64,000 nucleotides of DNA from Microbacterium festucae (GTDB lineage: Bacteria > Actinomycetota > Actinomycetes > Actinomycetales > Microbacteriaceae): NCBI RefSeq assembly GCF_025421715.1, contig NZ_JAOEFC010000001.1, positions 930,001 to 994,000 on the forward strand, read 5' to 3'. Every line of letters starts with the position of its first letter. The first letter of the stretch is position 1. The notes under the pieces were generated by a model. The model was not told the origin of the DNA, made no database searches, and saw only the letters and a list, made by a program, of their open reading frames with translations. The position numbers and the translations under genes are program-made. Of the stretch, positions 56,336 to 64,000 are shown piece after piece.

Positions 56336-56428
56336 GGCCAGATCCTCCCGCGCGCCTCCCGCCCGGTCAACGGGGGTGCGGCGCGCCCCGCGACCGGACG
56401 CGCGTACTGCCGCGCGTACGGTGGAAGC

Positions 56429-57667
56429 ATGTCTCGCATCCTCGCCGTCACCGGCGGCCACGTCGTCCCCGTCAGCTCCGACCCGATCCCCGGTGGCACG
56501 GTGATCGTCACCGATGGCGTCATCACCGCCGTCGGCGGCGCCGACACCGCGATCCCCGACGGCGCCGAGATCGTCGACGCGACCGGGCGCTGGGTCGTGC
56601 CCGGCTTCGTCGAGTCGCACGGCCACCTCGGCGTGCACGAGGACGGCGAGGGCTGGTCGGGCAACGACACCAACGAGATGACCGACCCCGACGGGTCGCG
56701 CTTCCGCGCGCTCGACGGCATCGACATCGAAGAGGTCGGCTTCCGCGACGCGCTGCGCGGCGGCGTGACCACCGCGGTCATCAAGCCCGGCTCCGGCAAC
56801 CCGATCGGCGGGCGCACCGTCGCCCTGAAGACCTGGGGCGGCCGCACCGTCGACGAGCAGGTGCTCGCCCACGACGTGTCGGTGAAGTCGGCGCTCGGCG
56901 AGAACCCGAAGCGGGTCTACGGCGACAAGAAGCAGACGCCCTCGACGCGTCTGGGCGTGGCATCCGTGCTGCGCGACGCGTTCGTCGCCGCCCAGAACTA
57001 CGCCGACAAGCGCGCCGCGGCCGCCCAGAAGGACGAGCCGTTCGAGCGCCACCTGGGCAAGGAGACGCTGGCGGCGGTGCTGTCGGGCGACCTCTTGTGG
57101 GATCAGCACTGCCACCGCCACGACGACATCGCCACGGCCGTGCGGCTGGCCGAGGAGTTCGGCTACACGCTGGTCGTCAACCACGGCACCGAGGCGCACA
57201 AGATCGCCGACGTGCTCGCCGAGAAGCAGATCCCGGTGATCTTCGGGCCGCTGCTCACCTCGCGGTCCAAGGTCGAGCTGCGCGACCGCGCCATCGGCAA
57301 CCTCGCCCTCATCGCCGCCGCCGGCGTGAAGGTGGCGATCACCACCGACCACCCCGTCGTGCCGATCGAGCAGATCCGCCTGCAGGCAATCCTCGCCGTG
57401 CGCGAGGGGCTGCCGGCCGAGACCGCGCTCGAGGCGCTCACCACCAACCCCGCCGAGATCCTGCGCCTGCACGAGCGCGTCGGCGCGCTCGAAGCCGGCC
57501 GCGACGGCGACATCGTCGTGTGGTCGGGCGATCCGCTCGCCGTCGACTCGCACGTCGAGCGCGTCTACATCGAGGGTCGTCCCGTGTACGTGCCCACCGC
57601 GGATGCCGGGTCGCCGGCGGTCGTGGAGCGGTGGGACCGCTTCGGTCGCACCTCCTGGACGGCCTGA
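56429..57667 (+). CDS. amidohydrolase, imidazolonepropionase-like
   Basis: 412 residues from ATG 56429. Metal-dependent amidohydrolase: GRWVVPGFVESHGHLGVHEDG contains the HxH motif, QHCHRHDDIATAVRLAEEFG and VVNHGTEAHKIADVL supply further ligands, and ITTDHPVVPIEQIRLQ the catalytic Asp. The C-terminus returns to the beta sandwich (GDIVVWSGDPLAVDSHVERVYIEGRPVY). Such enzymes hydrolyse amide or imidate rings; the substrate is not determinable. Confidence 0.9.
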   Translation: MSRILAVTGGHVVPVSSDPIPGGTVIVTDGVITAVGGADTAIPDGAEIVDATGRWVVPGFVESHGHLGVHEDGEGWSGNDTNEMTDPDGSRFRALDGIDIEEVGFRDALRGGVTTAVIKPGSGNPIGGRTVALKTWGGRTVDEQVLAHDVSVKSALGENPKRVYGDKKQTPSTRLGVASVLRDAFVAAQNYADKRAAAAQKDEPFERHLGKETLAAVLSGDLLWDQHCHRHDDIATAVRLAEEFGYTLVVNHGTEAHKIADVLAEKQIPVIFGPLLTSRSKVELRDRAIGNLALIAAAGVKVAITTDHPVVPIEQIRLQAILAVREGLPAETALEALTTNPAEILRLHERVGALEAGRDGDIVVWSGDPLAVDSHVERVYIEGRPVYVPTADAGSPAVVERWDRFGRTSWTA

Positions 57668-57758
57668 ACGTCGCACCGGGCGGCGGCGCGCGACTTGCAC
57701 CGACCGCCCGGCCTGTCGGACCCTGATACCTGACGATTCCCCTGCGCGAGAGAGACCC

Positions 57759-58541
57759 ATGACTGCGACACCGAGCCCGATCCGCATCTTCGAGCCCGAA
57801 GGCCGCGCCATCCCCTACGTCGACGAGGGGCAGGGCCCCGCGCTCGTGCTCATCCCCGGCGCACGGCTGAACGTCACCTACCTCGGCACCCTCGCCAGCG
57901 TGCTGGTCGAAGAGGACTTCCGCGTCGCGCGCATCGGCTCGCGCCGGCCCGTCGCCGGCGCGGCGGTGACCATGCACGACCTCGCGCAGGACGTCATCGA
58001 CGTGATGGACCACATCGCCCTGCCCGACGCCTGGATCGGCGGACACGCGTTCGGCACGGCCGTCGCCCGCACCGTCGCCCTCGACCACCACGACCGGGTC
58101 AACGGGGTGCTCATGCTGGCCGCCGACGGGCCGGAGCCCGCCACGGCCGAGGCCGCGCAGGCGCTCGAGACGGTGTTCTCGGATGCCGCCGACGCCGACA
58201 TCCTCGCGGCGATCCCGGCCCTGGCCGGCGAGGGCGCGGATGCCCAGGCGACATGGAACATCCTCCGTCAGGCGCGCGACCTCGAGGCGGCGCACGTGCA
58301 GCTGGCCGCGCAGTCGGCGACGCCGGATGCCGAGTGGGCGGTGCTCGAGCAGAGCACGCCGGTGCTCATCATCCAGGGCGACGACGACCGCGTCACGCCG
58401 CCCGCCAACGGCGAGGCCCTGCAGGCCGGCGCACCGCACCTGGTGACCACGACACTCGTGCCCGGCGGCGGACACCTGTTTCCGGCGACCCACCCCGGCG
58501 AGACCGCCGCGATCATCGAGGACTACCTCGACTGGGACTGA
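57759..58541 (+). CDS. alpha/beta hydrolase fold protein lacking the nucleophile serine
   Basis: 260 residues from ATG 57759 with GAGAGA upstream. The fold is clear: IPYVDEGQGPALVLIPG at the N-terminus, then AWIGGHAFGTAVARTVALDH. The nucleophile elbow, normally GxSxG, reads G-H-A-F-G with alanine at residue 97. The late Asp (LIIQGDDDRVTPP) and His (PGGGHLFPATHP) are kept. It may be non-hydrolytic or use a different mechanism. The frame is open further upstream but adds only shadow sequence. Confidence 0.85.
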   Translation: MTATPSPIRIFEPEGRAIPYVDEGQGPALVLIPGARLNVTYLGTLASVLVEEDFRVARIGSRRPVAGAAVTMHDLAQDVIDVMDHIALPDAWIGGHAFGTAVARTVALDHHDRVNGVLMLAADGPEPATAEAAQALETVFSDAADADILAAIPALAGEGADAQATWNILRQARDLEAAHVQLAAQSATPDAEWAVLEQSTPVLIIQGDDDRVTPPANGEALQAGAPHLVTTTLVPGGGHLFPATHPGETAAIIEDYLDWD

Positions 58542-58605
58542 CGCGCGTTCGGCCGGGCCTCGGCGCACGTTCGGGCGGTGGAGAACTCCGCCGAGTGTCG
58601 GAGGT

Positions 58606-59954
58606 ATGTTCTCACCTCTGAGCATGTCGAACCTGCTGGCGAGCGTCACCGAAGCCCTCGAGGCGCTCGCCGCCGCGGGCGGCACACGGGCTCCCGCGTC
58701 GCTGACGCCCGGTGAGCTCGTCGCGGTCAACGCCGCGTTCGGTGCGCTCCGCCGACGGGTCGACGCGGCCTTCGCGCCGGTTGCGGTCGAGATCTCGCGG
58801 CAGTCCCGGGCCGAGCTCGGCAGAGACTCGCTCGCGCGCACGCAGGGGTTCCGCAACCCGGTGTCGATGATCTCGACCACCGCGGGGTCGACGACGGGCG
58901 AGGCGCTGCGCATGGTGCAGGTCGGCGAGGCCACCGCGCCGCGCCGGTCGCTCACCGGCGAGCAGCTTCCCGCCCCGCACCCGCACGTGGCGGCCGCCGT
59001 CGCCGCCGGGGTGCTCGGCATGACCGCCGCCTCGGCGATCATCACGCTGCTCGACCGGCTGGCGGTGCGGGTCGACGGCGAACGGCTGGGCGCGGCGGAG
59101 GCCGAGCTCGTGACGCTGGCGCCGGGCCTGCGCACCGACGAGCTCGCCAAGGTGCTCGCGCGGGCCGAGGCCCACCTCGACCCCGACGGGGTGCTCGATC
59201 GCCACGAAGAGGCGCGGGCCACGAGGGGCGCGAGCGTCGTCGAGCGCGACGGCATGATCCGCCTCACGGGCCAGTGGGACGTGCTGACGGGAGCGCCGAT
59301 CAAGGCGTTCCTCGACGAGCCGTCACCCACACCCTGCGCGCGAACGAGCACGCCGCCGACGCCGACCGCGACGACCGCTCGGTCAAGCAGATCCAGGCCG
59401 ATGCGCTCAGCGACCTCGCCCGCCACGGCCTCGGCTGCGACGCGGTGCCGACGGGGCCGACAGCCACCGTCGTGGTGCGCGTCGCGCTCGACGACCTCGT
59501 CGCCGGCGTCGGGTCGGCCACGGTCGACGGCATCGACCAGCCGGTGCCGGCCGCGTTCGTGCGGCGGATCGCCGCCGACACCCAGGTGATCCCCTGCGTG
59601 CTCGGCGGGCAGTCGGAGATCGTCGACTGGGGGCGCGCCAAGCGCCTGTTCACCCCCGCCCAGCGGCTCGCGCTCGCCGAGCGCGACGGCGGCTGCGCCT
59701 TCTGCGGGGCGCCGCCCGCCTGGACGATCGCCCACCACATCGACTGGTGGGGCCGCGACAGTGGACCCACCGACCTCGCCAACGGCATCCTGCTGTGCAC
59801 CGCCTGCCACCACCGCGTGCACGACGACGGGTGGGAGATCCGCATCGACGGTCCGGGCACCGCCGCGCAGGTCTGGTTCCTCCCACCGCCCTGGCTCGAC
59901 CCCGCCCGCACCCCGCGCCCCGGCGGCCGGCGAAGGTACGCGCTGACGGCCTGA
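58606..59954 (+). pseudogene. DUF222/HNH endonuclease gene with a frameshift
   Basis: The first frame (58606 on) encodes the DUF222 helical domain up to IRLTGQWDVLTGAPIKAFLDE. Near 59318-59325 the homologous sequence switches to another frame, continuing VTHTLRANEHAADADRDD and reaching the HNH motif CAFCGAPPAWTIAHHIDWWGR with GILLCTACHHRVHDDGWEI, stop at 59954. A single missing base would explain it. Genes of this family are abundant and often decayed in Actinobacteria. A sequencing error cannot be excluded. Confidence 0.85.
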
Positions 59955-60046
59955 CAGCCTGATGGCCTGATGGCCTGATGGCCTGATGGCCTGATGGCCT
60001 GATGGCCTGATGGCCTGACGGCCTGACGGCCTGACGGCCTGACGGC
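59943..60046. repeat. octamer tandem repeat at the HNH stop codon
   Basis: Thirteen 8-bp units: CTGACGGC, CTGACAGC, seven CTGATGGC, then four CTGACGGC. The first units contain the HNH stop TGA. Because eight is not a multiple of three, TGA recurs in all forward frames. Confidence 0.9.
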
Positions 60047-60124
60047 CTTGCCCACCCCTGCCGCCGACCGGGCCGCCGACGGCGCCTGAGATAATCGCGA
60101 CATGGACCTGACCGGGCGGATGCC

Positions 60125-60793
60125 GTGAGCCTCGCGCAACGCCGCCGGCGCAAGGCGCTGCTGTCGTGGATCCCGATCACGCTCGTCGCCCTCATCTGCG
60201 CGGGCTTCGTCGTCGGGGCGATCGCGATGCAGAACTCGTGGTGGACCGAGTCCGACCCGGCCGCCAGCGACGACCAGCAGACCGCCGACGGCATGTCGCG
60301 GTTCGATCAGGCCGGCATCGACTACTTCACCCGGCAGGGCATCGTGCGCGTCAAGGTGCTCGACGACGCCGCCACCGCCACCGCGCTCGGCCTGCCCGCC
60401 GATGGGTCGCAGGACTTCTCGCCGCTCACCCCCGTCACCGTCATCGTGCTCGCCCCCGACGGTGCCTTCGCCCACGAGCTGGTCGCCTCGTTCACCGTCG
60501 ACACGCAGGACGACCGCGTCACGGCCGTGCGGCTGCTGCTCGACGGCTCCGGCACCTGGGCCGGAGCGTCGGCGCAGCTGCGCGCCATGGCATCCGATTG
60601 GGGCTGGACCGACGACCAGCTCACCGCGCTCACCGACGACGTCGGCGAGAAGGTGCGCAGCGGCGCCGGAGTGTCCACCGTCACCCTCCCCGCCGTCCCC
60701 GTGAAAGGGGCGCTCGTGTCGGCGGAGGTGCAGGTCGACACCTCGTCGGGCGTCGCGCTCACCCTCGTCGTCGCCGATCCCGCGGCAGGATAG
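60125..60793 (+). CDS. unknown single-pass membrane protein
   Basis: 222 residues from GTG 60125. MSLAQRRRRKALLSWIPITLVALICAGFVVGAIAMQ is a basic start followed by one transmembrane helix (about 14-35); the remaining 185 residues, acidic and without cysteine, would be outside the cytoplasm. No family is recognised. Follows the octamer repeat and precedes a small soluble gene on the same strand. Confidence 0.7.
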   Translation: MSLAQRRRRKALLSWIPITLVALICAGFVVGAIAMQNSWWTESDPAASDDQQTADGMSRFDQAGIDYFTRQGIVRVKVLDDAATATALGLPADGSQDFSPLTPVTVIVLAPDGAFAHELVASFTVDTQDDRVTAVRLLLDGSGTWAGASAQLRAMASDWGWTDDQLTALTDDVGEKVRSGAGVSTVTLPAVPVKGALVSAEVQVDTSSGVALTLVVADPAAG

Positions 60794-60855
60794 CGGGCGG
60801 GGCCGCCCCGCGTCAGGGGGTCGCGCGACCGGCGCCCGGCGGGCACGATGACCCC

Positions 60856-61242
60856 ATGAGCACTCCTCACGCAGGCACTCACCCCCAGACCCCCACCCCC
60901 TCCTCCTCGACCGGCGCCGGTTCGCCGCAGGAGGCCCACGCGATCGACGCCGTCATCGACCGGGTCGCGACCAAGTTCCCCACCCTCGACCACGGCCACA
61001 TCGAAGACGTCGTCCACGACGAGGTGCGCAGCCTCGACGATGCGCACGTGCGCGACTACATCCCCGTCGTGGTGGAGCACACCGTCACCGAGAAGCTGCG
61101 CGAAGAGGCCGACCCCCTGCCGCTGGCCGAACGCCTCGCGCAGGCCGCCGGCGACACCGAGCCCGAGCCCTACCGCGACCGCTCGGGCGACGACGAACGC
61201 CGCTCGAGCGACGCCGGCCCGCTGCTCGGCGGCAGCATCTGA
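60856..61242 (+). CDS. three-helix-bundle dimerisation-type protein
   Basis: 128 residues from ATG 60856. After a proline/serine-rich N-terminus, AHAIDAVIDRVATKFPTLDHGHIEDVVHDEVRSLDDAHVRDYIPVVVEHTVTEKL forms the three-helix pattern seen in small actinobacterial proteins of this domain, sometimes fused to phosphatases. The C-terminus is low-complexity and runs 73 bases into the convergent EamA gene. Confidence 0.72.
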   Translation: MSTPHAGTHPQTPTPSSSTGAGSPQEAHAIDAVIDRVATKFPTLDHGHIEDVVHDEVRSLDDAHVRDYIPVVVEHTVTEKLREEADPLPLAERLAQAAGDTEPEPYRDRSGDDERRSSDAGPLLGGSI

Positions 61243-62135
61243 CCGCCGCCCGCCGCCGCGCCCGGCACCCTCGCCCGCGCGTTGGCGATGAACACCCCGG
61301 CCACCAGCACCAGGCCGCCCACGGTCTCCCACGTGTTCGGGATCTGACCGAGCAGCAGCGCCGCCGACGTCATCGCCACCACCGGCGCCAGCAGCACCCA
61401 CGGCACGACGGATGCCGAACGGTTGCGCGCCAGCAGTCCGTTGAAGATCGCATACCCCACCAGCGTGCACAGCCCCGCCGTGTAGAGCGTCGACAGCGCC
61501 GCCTGCCAGCCGAATGCCGCCAGGCCCGCCGCGATGGCATCCGGTCCTTCGACGAGGGCCGACAGCGCGAGCGCCGGCACCGGCACCACCAGTGACGACC
61601 AGACCGTGAGCGACAGCGCTCCCCACCGGCGGGCGGGCGCGACCACGCCGGCGTGCCGCGAGATCACGTTGCCGATCGCCCACGACAGTGCCGACAGCAG
61701 GCACAGCACCACCGCCACGGCGGGGGCGTCGCCGCCGCGCCCGAGCGCGACGACACCGAGGCCGAGGGTGCCCACGATCACGCCGGCCGCCTGCGCCCGC
61801 GTCGGGCGCTCTCGCAGGGCCAGCGCCGCCACGACGATCGTCAGCACCGCCTGCGCCTGCAGCAGCAGCGCGGCGACCCCCGGCTGCAGCCCCCACGCGA
61901 TCGAGGTGTAGAGCAGCGCGAACTGCCCGAGGCTCATGAACAGGCCCACCCCCACCACGGTGCGCCAGCCGGCCAGCGGCCGCGGCACCACGAACGCCGC
62001 CAGCGAGACGACGACGAAGCGCACCGCGACGAACAGCAGCGGCGGGATGCCGGCCATGCCCCAGTCGATCACGACGAAGTTGAAGCCCCAGAGGCCGGCC
62101 ACCAGTGCCGCCAGCAGCATGTCGCGTCGAGTCAT
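61170..62135 (-). CDS. EamA/DMT-family transporter
   Basis: 321 residues from ATG 62135. Ten hydrophobic segments in two five-helix halves; the first contains LLAALVAGLWGFNFVVIDWGM and the second WAIGNVISRHAGV, both EamA marks. Exporter of amino acids or small metabolites is likely. Its last 24 codons overlap the tail of the convergent small gene. Divergent from the LysR gene 72 bases away, which probably controls it. Confidence 0.9.
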   Translation of the reverse strand: MTRRDMLLAALVAGLWGFNFVVIDWGMAGIPPLLFVAVRFVVVSLAAFVVPRPLAGWRTVVGVGLFMSLGQFALLYTSIAWGLQPGVAALLLQAQAVLTIVVAALALRERPTRAQAAGVIVGTLGLGVVALGRGGDAPAVAVVLCLLSALSWAIGNVISRHAGVVAPARRWGALSLTVWSSLVVPVPALALSALVEGPDAIAAGLAAFGWQAALSTLYTAGLCTLVGYAIFNGLLARNRSASVVPWVLLAPVVAMTSAALLLGQIPNTWETVGGLVLVAGVFIANARARVPGAAAGGGQMLPPSSGPASLERRSSSPERSR

Positions 62136-62207
62136 GGTCTCATCGAACCGACCGCCACCCGGAAACACCAGCGACCGTTTGTGCGCGATATTCGGTAGCA
62201 TCCGTGC

Positions 62208-63143
62208 ATGATCGATCTGGAAGCCGTCGTGGCCCTGCGCGCCGTCGCCACCCGCGGCAGCGTCGCCGCCGCCGCCGACGCGCTCGGCTTCACGCCGTCG
62301 GCCGTCTCGCAGCAGATCAAGCGCCTCGAACGCGGCACCCGCGTGGCCCTGCTCGAGCGCGCCGGCCGCGGCGTCGTGCTCACCGACGCCGGGCGGCACC
62401 TGGTCACCTCGTCGGCGACCGTGTTCGCCGACCTCGAGCGCATCGAGGCCGATCTGCAGGCCGGCGGCGCCCGCACGCAGGGCGGCGACGGCGACCACCG
62501 CATCACCGGCGACGTGCGCATCGGCGCGTTCTCCACCGCGGTGCGCGGCATCCTCACCGATGTGCTGCCGCAGCTGCGCGCCGCGCACCCCGGGCTGCGC
62601 GTGCCGCTGCGCGAGAGCGAACCGTGGGAGACGGTCGCGCTGGTGGCATCGGGTCAGCGCGACCTCGGCATCGTGCACCGGTGGGGCGGGGTCGCCCTGG
62701 CGATGCCCGACCACCTCGTCGCCACCCCCCTGTTCACCGATGTGGCAGACGTGATCCTGCGCGCCGACCACCCGCTGGCCGGCCGCACCGAGCTCACCCC
62801 CGCCGACCTCGCCGACGAGGCGTGGATCGCCACCTTCGACTCGACGATCTGCCGGCAGTGGCTGCGGCGCCTGTTCGACGGGGTCGGGGGCGCGCCGCGC
62901 ATCGTGCACGAGTCGATGGAGTTCCACAACCACGTCGAACTGGTGCGCGCCGGGCTCGGGGTCGCGCTGGTGCCGCGCATGGGTCGCGACCCGCTCGGCC
63001 CCGACCTCGTGGCCATCCCCACCGTGCAGCCGGCCTCGACGCGCGACATCGCCGCCGTGCATCGCCGCAGTCAGGCCGATTCGCCCGCCCTGCAGACCGT
63101 GCTCGAGGCGCTCCAGCAGGTCACCGCGCACCGCACGGCATGA
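62208..63143 (+). CDS. LysR-family transcriptional regulator
   Basis: 311 residues. N-terminal winged helix VALRAVATRGSVAAAADALGFTPSAVSQQIKRLERG, followed by a periplasmic-binding-like effector domain (DVRIGAFSTAVRGILTDVLPQL, LVRAGLGVALVPRMG). Divergent position to the EamA gene matches the common LysR-exporter pairing. The effector is not known. Confidence 0.92.
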   Translation: MIDLEAVVALRAVATRGSVAAAADALGFTPSAVSQQIKRLERGTRVALLERAGRGVVLTDAGRHLVTSSATVFADLERIEADLQAGGARTQGGDGDHRITGDVRIGAFSTAVRGILTDVLPQLRAAHPGLRVPLRESEPWETVALVASGQRDLGIVHRWGGVALAMPDHLVATPLFTDVADVILRADHPLAGRTELTPADLADEAWIATFDSTICRQWLRRLFDGVGGAPRIVHESMEFHNHVELVRAGLGVALVPRMGRDPLGPDLVAIPTVQPASTRDIAAVHRRSQADSPALQTVLEALQQVTAHRTA

Positions 63144-63251
63144 CGCCGGATGCCGGGGTGCGCCCCACCCGCGTCGATTCGGGACCAGAATCGACGTGTC
63201 GGCTGTTGTACCCGATGAGCCGCAGACCGCGGCAGAACGGATGAAGGAATC

Positions 63252-63803
63252 ATGACGCACGGCAACCTCCCCGCGGGACAGATCACGCGCACCGAGGGCA
63301 CCGAGACCGCGATCCTCGCGGGCGGCTGCTTCTGGGGGATGGAAGACCTCATCCGCCGTCAGCCCGGCGTGCTCGACACACGCGTCGGCTACACCGGCGG
63401 CGAGAACGACCACGCCACCTACCGCAACCACCCCGGCCACGCCGAGGCGGTCGAGATCGTGTTCGACCCCGAGAAGACCACCTACCGCGACGTGCTGGCG
63501 TTCTTCTTCCAGATCCACGACCCGTCGACGCTCAACCGGCAGGGCAACGACATCGGCACCAGCTACCGCTCGGCGATCTTCCCGCTCAGCGACGAGCAGG
63601 AGCGGGTGGCGCGCGAGACCATCGCCGACGTCGACGCGTCGGGGCTGTGGCCGGGCGCGGCCGTGACGACGATCGAGCCGCTGGCGCCGTTCTGGGAGGC
63701 CGAGCCCGAGCACCAGGACTACCTGCTGCGCATCCCCAACGGCTACACCTGCCACTTCCCGCGGGCCGGTTGGGTGCTGCCGCACCGCGCGACGCAGGGC
63801 TGA
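63252..63803 (+). CDS. msrA: Peptide-methionine (S)-S-oxide reductase
   Basis: 183 residues. Catalytic motif [12 protein letters not shown] with Cys26, then [22 protein letters not shown] and [27 protein letters not shown], all diagnostic of MsrA. It repairs oxidised methionine using thioredoxin, whose genes are also in this window. A second Cys in YTCHF near the C-terminus may act in recycling. Confidence 0.97.
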   Translation: MTHGNLPAGQITRTEGTETAILAGGCFWGMEDLIRRQPGVLDTRVGYTGGENDHATYRNHPGHAEAVEIVFDPEKTTYRDVLAFFFQIHDPSTLNRQGNDIGTSYRSAIFPLSDEQERVARETIADVDASGLWPGAAVTTIEPLAPFWEAEPEHQDYLLRIPNGYTCHFPRAGWVLPHRATQG

Positions 63804-63837
63804 GCACACCGCCCACCCGCCCGCCTACCCTGGAGGG

Positions 63838-64000
63838 ATGACCTCCACCACCTCTGCCGCCGCCCTGCTGCTCGACATGGACGGCACCCTCGTCGACTCG
63901 CACGCGGTGGTGGAGCGGGTGTGGACCCAGTGGTCGCGCGACCACGGCATCGACCCGGAGCGCACGCTCTCGGTCATCCACGGCCGGCAGGGGCACGAGA
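63838..64000 (+). CDS. HAD-family hydrolase, cut by window edge
   Basis: First 54 residues only, ATG 63838 with GGAGG upstream. ALLLDMDGTLVDSHAVVERVWTQW holds the HAD nucleophile motif DxDGTLVDS, so a phosphatase or phosphomutase of the DhaA/phosphoglycolate type is likely; the rest lies outside the window. Confidence 0.85.
   Translation, partial: MTSTTSAAALLLDMDGTLVDSHAVVERVWTQWSRDHGIDPERTLSVIHGRQGHE

Noticed and set aside
55880..57667. Long frame upstream of the amidohydrolase start
   Set aside because: The first 183 codons are antisense to the small hydrolase; the enzyme begins at ATG 56429.
61170..63809. An 879-codon minus-strand frame covering the LysR and msrA genes
   Set aside because: Only the last 321 codons are the EamA transporter; the rest is antisense shadow of two well-supported plus-strand genes.

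Overview
The window is one continuous, very GC-rich chromosomal segment around the replication origin of an actinobacterium. Gene order (gyrA-gyrB-dciA-recF-dnaN-oriC-dnaA-rpmH-rnpA-yidD-yidC-jag-rsmG-parS cluster-parA-parB-trxA-trxB-murJ), the two tRNA genes beyond gyrA, frequent GTG starts, a LAETG-type sorting signal and the family content point to Microbacteriaceae, most likely Microbacterium. This assignment is by gene content and base composition only; no database was searched.

Layout. Positions 1-10.7 kb are read leftwards: dnaA, the dnaA-dnaN origin spacer with DnaA boxes, dnaN, recF, a dciA-like gene, gyrB, gyrA, a DUF3566 membrane protein gene, tRNA-Ile, tRNA-Ala and a cut NUDIX gene. 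From 11.1 kb transcription mostly runs rightwards: rpmH, rnpA, yidD, yidC, jag, rsmG, then about 2.3 kb without genes that carries most of the eight parS sites, then parA and parB. Genes are therefore mostly co-directional with forks leaving an origin near 9.1 kb. From 18.6 to 29 kb come two unrecognised genes behind parB, the thioredoxin pair, murJ with a DUF6049 gene, a methyltransferase and the CCA-adding enzyme. From 28.8 to 36.2 kb are a flavin reductase/HxlR divergent pair, a GAF-domain regulator, malQ, a tandem-repeat array, an acetaldehyde-type dehydrogenase and its DUF779 partner. A GtrA-like membrane protein follows, then a complete oligopeptide-type ABC transporter operon (37.1-42.6 kb). 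After a TMEM175-like gene and two unrecognised genes comes the rpsF-ssb-rpsR-rplI operon. It is separated from dnaB by two surface-protein genes, one with six chaplin-like repeats and a sortase signal.

The last 12 kb (51.9-64 kb) are accessory: small enzymes, a decayed arylsulfatase tail, a frameshifted DUF222/HNH gene with an octamer repeat starting at its stop codon, an amidohydrolase, an alpha/beta-hydrolase without its nucleophile serine, an EamA transporter, a LysR regulator, msrA and a cut HAD hydrolase.

The least explained signals are non-coding. They are three copies of an exactly 79-bp element with 11-bp inverted ends, two of them in the parS region; a set of mutually exclusive hairpins between the aldehyde dehydrogenase and DUF779 genes; a five-unit 62-63 bp repeat array; a nested palindrome inside the ABC operon; and short repeats that begin at stop codons of gene ends. 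I found no CRISPR array, no transposase and no prophage.
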